DNA of 64,000 nt, from contig CAWAXG010000013.1 in assembly GCA_963785755.1 (NCBI GenBank), positions 620,001 to 684,000 of the forward strand. The letters are read 5' to 3'. The notes beneath the pieces were generated by a model. That model was not told the origin of the DNA, did not search any database, and worked only from the letters and a program-made list of their open reading frames with translations. Shown here one piece after another: positions 63,086 through 64,000 of this stretch; within the stretch, counting starts at the first letter, position 1; each line of letters begins with the position of its first letter. The translations under genes and the position numbers were made by a program. The stretch comes from JACCXG01 sp963785755 (GTDB lineage: Bacteria; Acidobacteriota; Vicinamibacteria; Vicinamibacterales; 2-12-FULL-66-21).

Positions 63086-64000
63086 ATGTTCAAACACGCC
63101 CGGATCCTGATCATCGACGACGAATCGTCGAGCGTCGAGATCCTGCAGCGCCTGCTCGAGCGGAACGGGTTCGGGAGAATCGAGGCCACCACCGAGCCGC
63201 GTGAAGCCACCCAGCTCTACGTGAGGTATCGGCCCGATCTGATCCTGCTCGATCTCCATATGCCGAATATGGATGGGCTGGCGGTCATGGACCAGCTCAA
63301 CGAGATCGCCGAGGCGAGCTACCTGCCGATTCTGATGCTGACGGGAGACATGACCCCGGAAGCCCGGCAGGAGGCACTGTCGCGCGGCGCCAAGGACTTC
63401 GTGACCAAGCCGTTCCATGCCGACGAAGTCCTGCTGCGCATCCGCACCCTGCTCGAAACGCGATTCCTCTATTTCCAGGTTCAGAGCCAGAACCAGATCC
63501 TGGAAGCGAAGGTGCGCGAGCGGACGCGCGAGCTCGAGGCCGCCCAGATCGAAATCATCGAGCGTCTCGCGCGCGCCGCCGAGTTCCGCGACGACAATAC
63601 CGGCCAGCACACCGAACGCGTCGGCCAGATGGCCGCCCTGCTGGCGCGTCAGATGGGGCTGCCCGACCCGCAGGTCTCGCTCATCCGGCGCGCGGCGCCT
63701 CTCCATGATGTCGGAAAGATCGGCATTCCTGATTCGGTTCTGCTGAAGCTCGGCAAGCTCACGCTGGACGAATTCGAGCTGGTCAAGACGCACACGACGA
63801 TCGGGGCCCGGATACTCTCGGGGAGCCGGTTCGGCGTCCTGCGGCTCGCCGAGGAAATCGCCTTCAGTCACCACGAGCGCTGGGACGGCGATGGCTACGT
63901 CGGGATCATCCGCGATCAGATTCCCCTCGCCGGCCGGATCGTCGCCGTGGCTGACGTCTTCGATGCGCTGACGCAGAAGCGTCCCTACAAAGCGGCGTGG
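63086..64000 (+). CDS. Response regulator with HD-GYP output domain (3' end cut by window edge)
   Basis: A receiver domain (RILIIDDESSSVEILQRLLE, phospho-acceptor Asp in LILLDLHMPNMDG, conserved Lys in FVTKPFHADE) is joined by a coiled coil (VRERTRELEAAQIEI) to an HD-GYP phosphodiesterase domain (GQHTERVGQ, LHDVGKIGIPD, HHERWDGDGY). The frame runs off the end of the window. ATG at 63074 is an alternative start. It should lower c-di-GMP when phosphorylated. A kinase is not seen nearby. Confidence 0.92.
   Translation, partial: MFKHARILIIDDESSSVEILQRLLERNGFGRIEATTEPREATQLYVRYRPDLILLDLHMPNMDGLAVMDQLNEIAEASYLPILMLTGDMTPEARQEALSRGAKDFVTKPFHADEVLLRIRTLLETRFLYFQVQSQNQILEAKVRERTRELEAAQIEIIERLARAAEFRDDNTGQHTERVGQMAALLARQMGLPDPQVSLIRRAAPLHDVGKIGIPDSVLLKLGKLTLDEFELVKTHTTIGARILSGSRFGVLRLAEEIAFSHHERWDGDGYVGIIRDQIPLAGRIVAVADVFDALTQKRPYKAAW

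Overview
The window is high-GC DNA, with one lower-GC stretch at about 53.6-57.5 kb, from a Gram-negative bacterium (lpxC, many Sec-exported and lipid-anchored proteins). HslUV, LpxC, two sigma/regulator pairs, sigma-54 activators, a PEGA-domain protein and several large secreted S8 peptidases with Ile-Val-Trp repeats fit an Acidobacteriota genome, probably Vicinamibacteria-like. That placement is inferred from gene content. I see no rRNA, tRNA, CRISPR array or insertion sequence.

Layout. 0-1.6 kb: hslV and the 5' part of hslU (minus). 1.8-7.7 kb: a PEGA-domain protein and a small membrane protein (plus), then a minus-strand run of ECF sigma factor, zinc-finger anti-sigma factor, two unknown exported proteins and an APC permease. 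7.8-15.3 kb: a plus-strand signalling block of histidine kinase, HTH-receiver fusion, ABC-F ATPase, and a second kinase with its NtrC-type partner. 15.5-21.6 kb: xerC, trmFO, topA and dprA (minus). In Bacillus subtilis these genes and hslVU form one cluster; here about 14 kb separates them from hslVU. 21.9-26.1 kb: a TPR protein, a lipoprotein, and the rplU-rpmA-obgE-nadD-rsfS ribosome-assembly and NAD operon. 26.3-31.7 kb: a comF-type gene, lysA-tmk (minus), and a sigma-STAS-small protein-radical SAM operon (plus). 31.8-41.9 kb: a minus-strand housekeeping run with lpxC, uvrA, permease, beta-propeller, HNH nuclease, NlpC/P60, HExxH protein and mtgA.

41.9-53.7 kb is the most distinctive region. 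Two tandem copies of a two-gene module, each an exported subtilisin-like protease with a C-terminal array of NIVWGT motifs followed by a GNAT acetyltransferase, lie next to a dppABC-like peptide importer without ATPases. A third protease, facing away, ends in a uniform 18-bp repeat encoding TIVWGD. It is followed by an eight-codon ORF with a good ribosome binding site that encodes MRIIVWTE, and then a textbook terminator. Next comes a lower-GC segment with an HD-GYP/GAF/GGDEF membrane protein and the TPR part of a sigma-54 regulator; composition changes abruptly inside that regulator gene. 58.9-64 kb: a DapB-like dehydrogenase, an M1 aminopeptidase-like protein, a membrane protein and a truncated response regulator with HD-GYP output.

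At least eight genes carry single-base frame changes, including the normally essential lpxC. In each case the missing protein continues in the neighbouring frame. Most need one base removed and several lie in short G/C runs, so uncorrected sequence error is the simplest explanation. I give repaired gene spans and mark the shift points.
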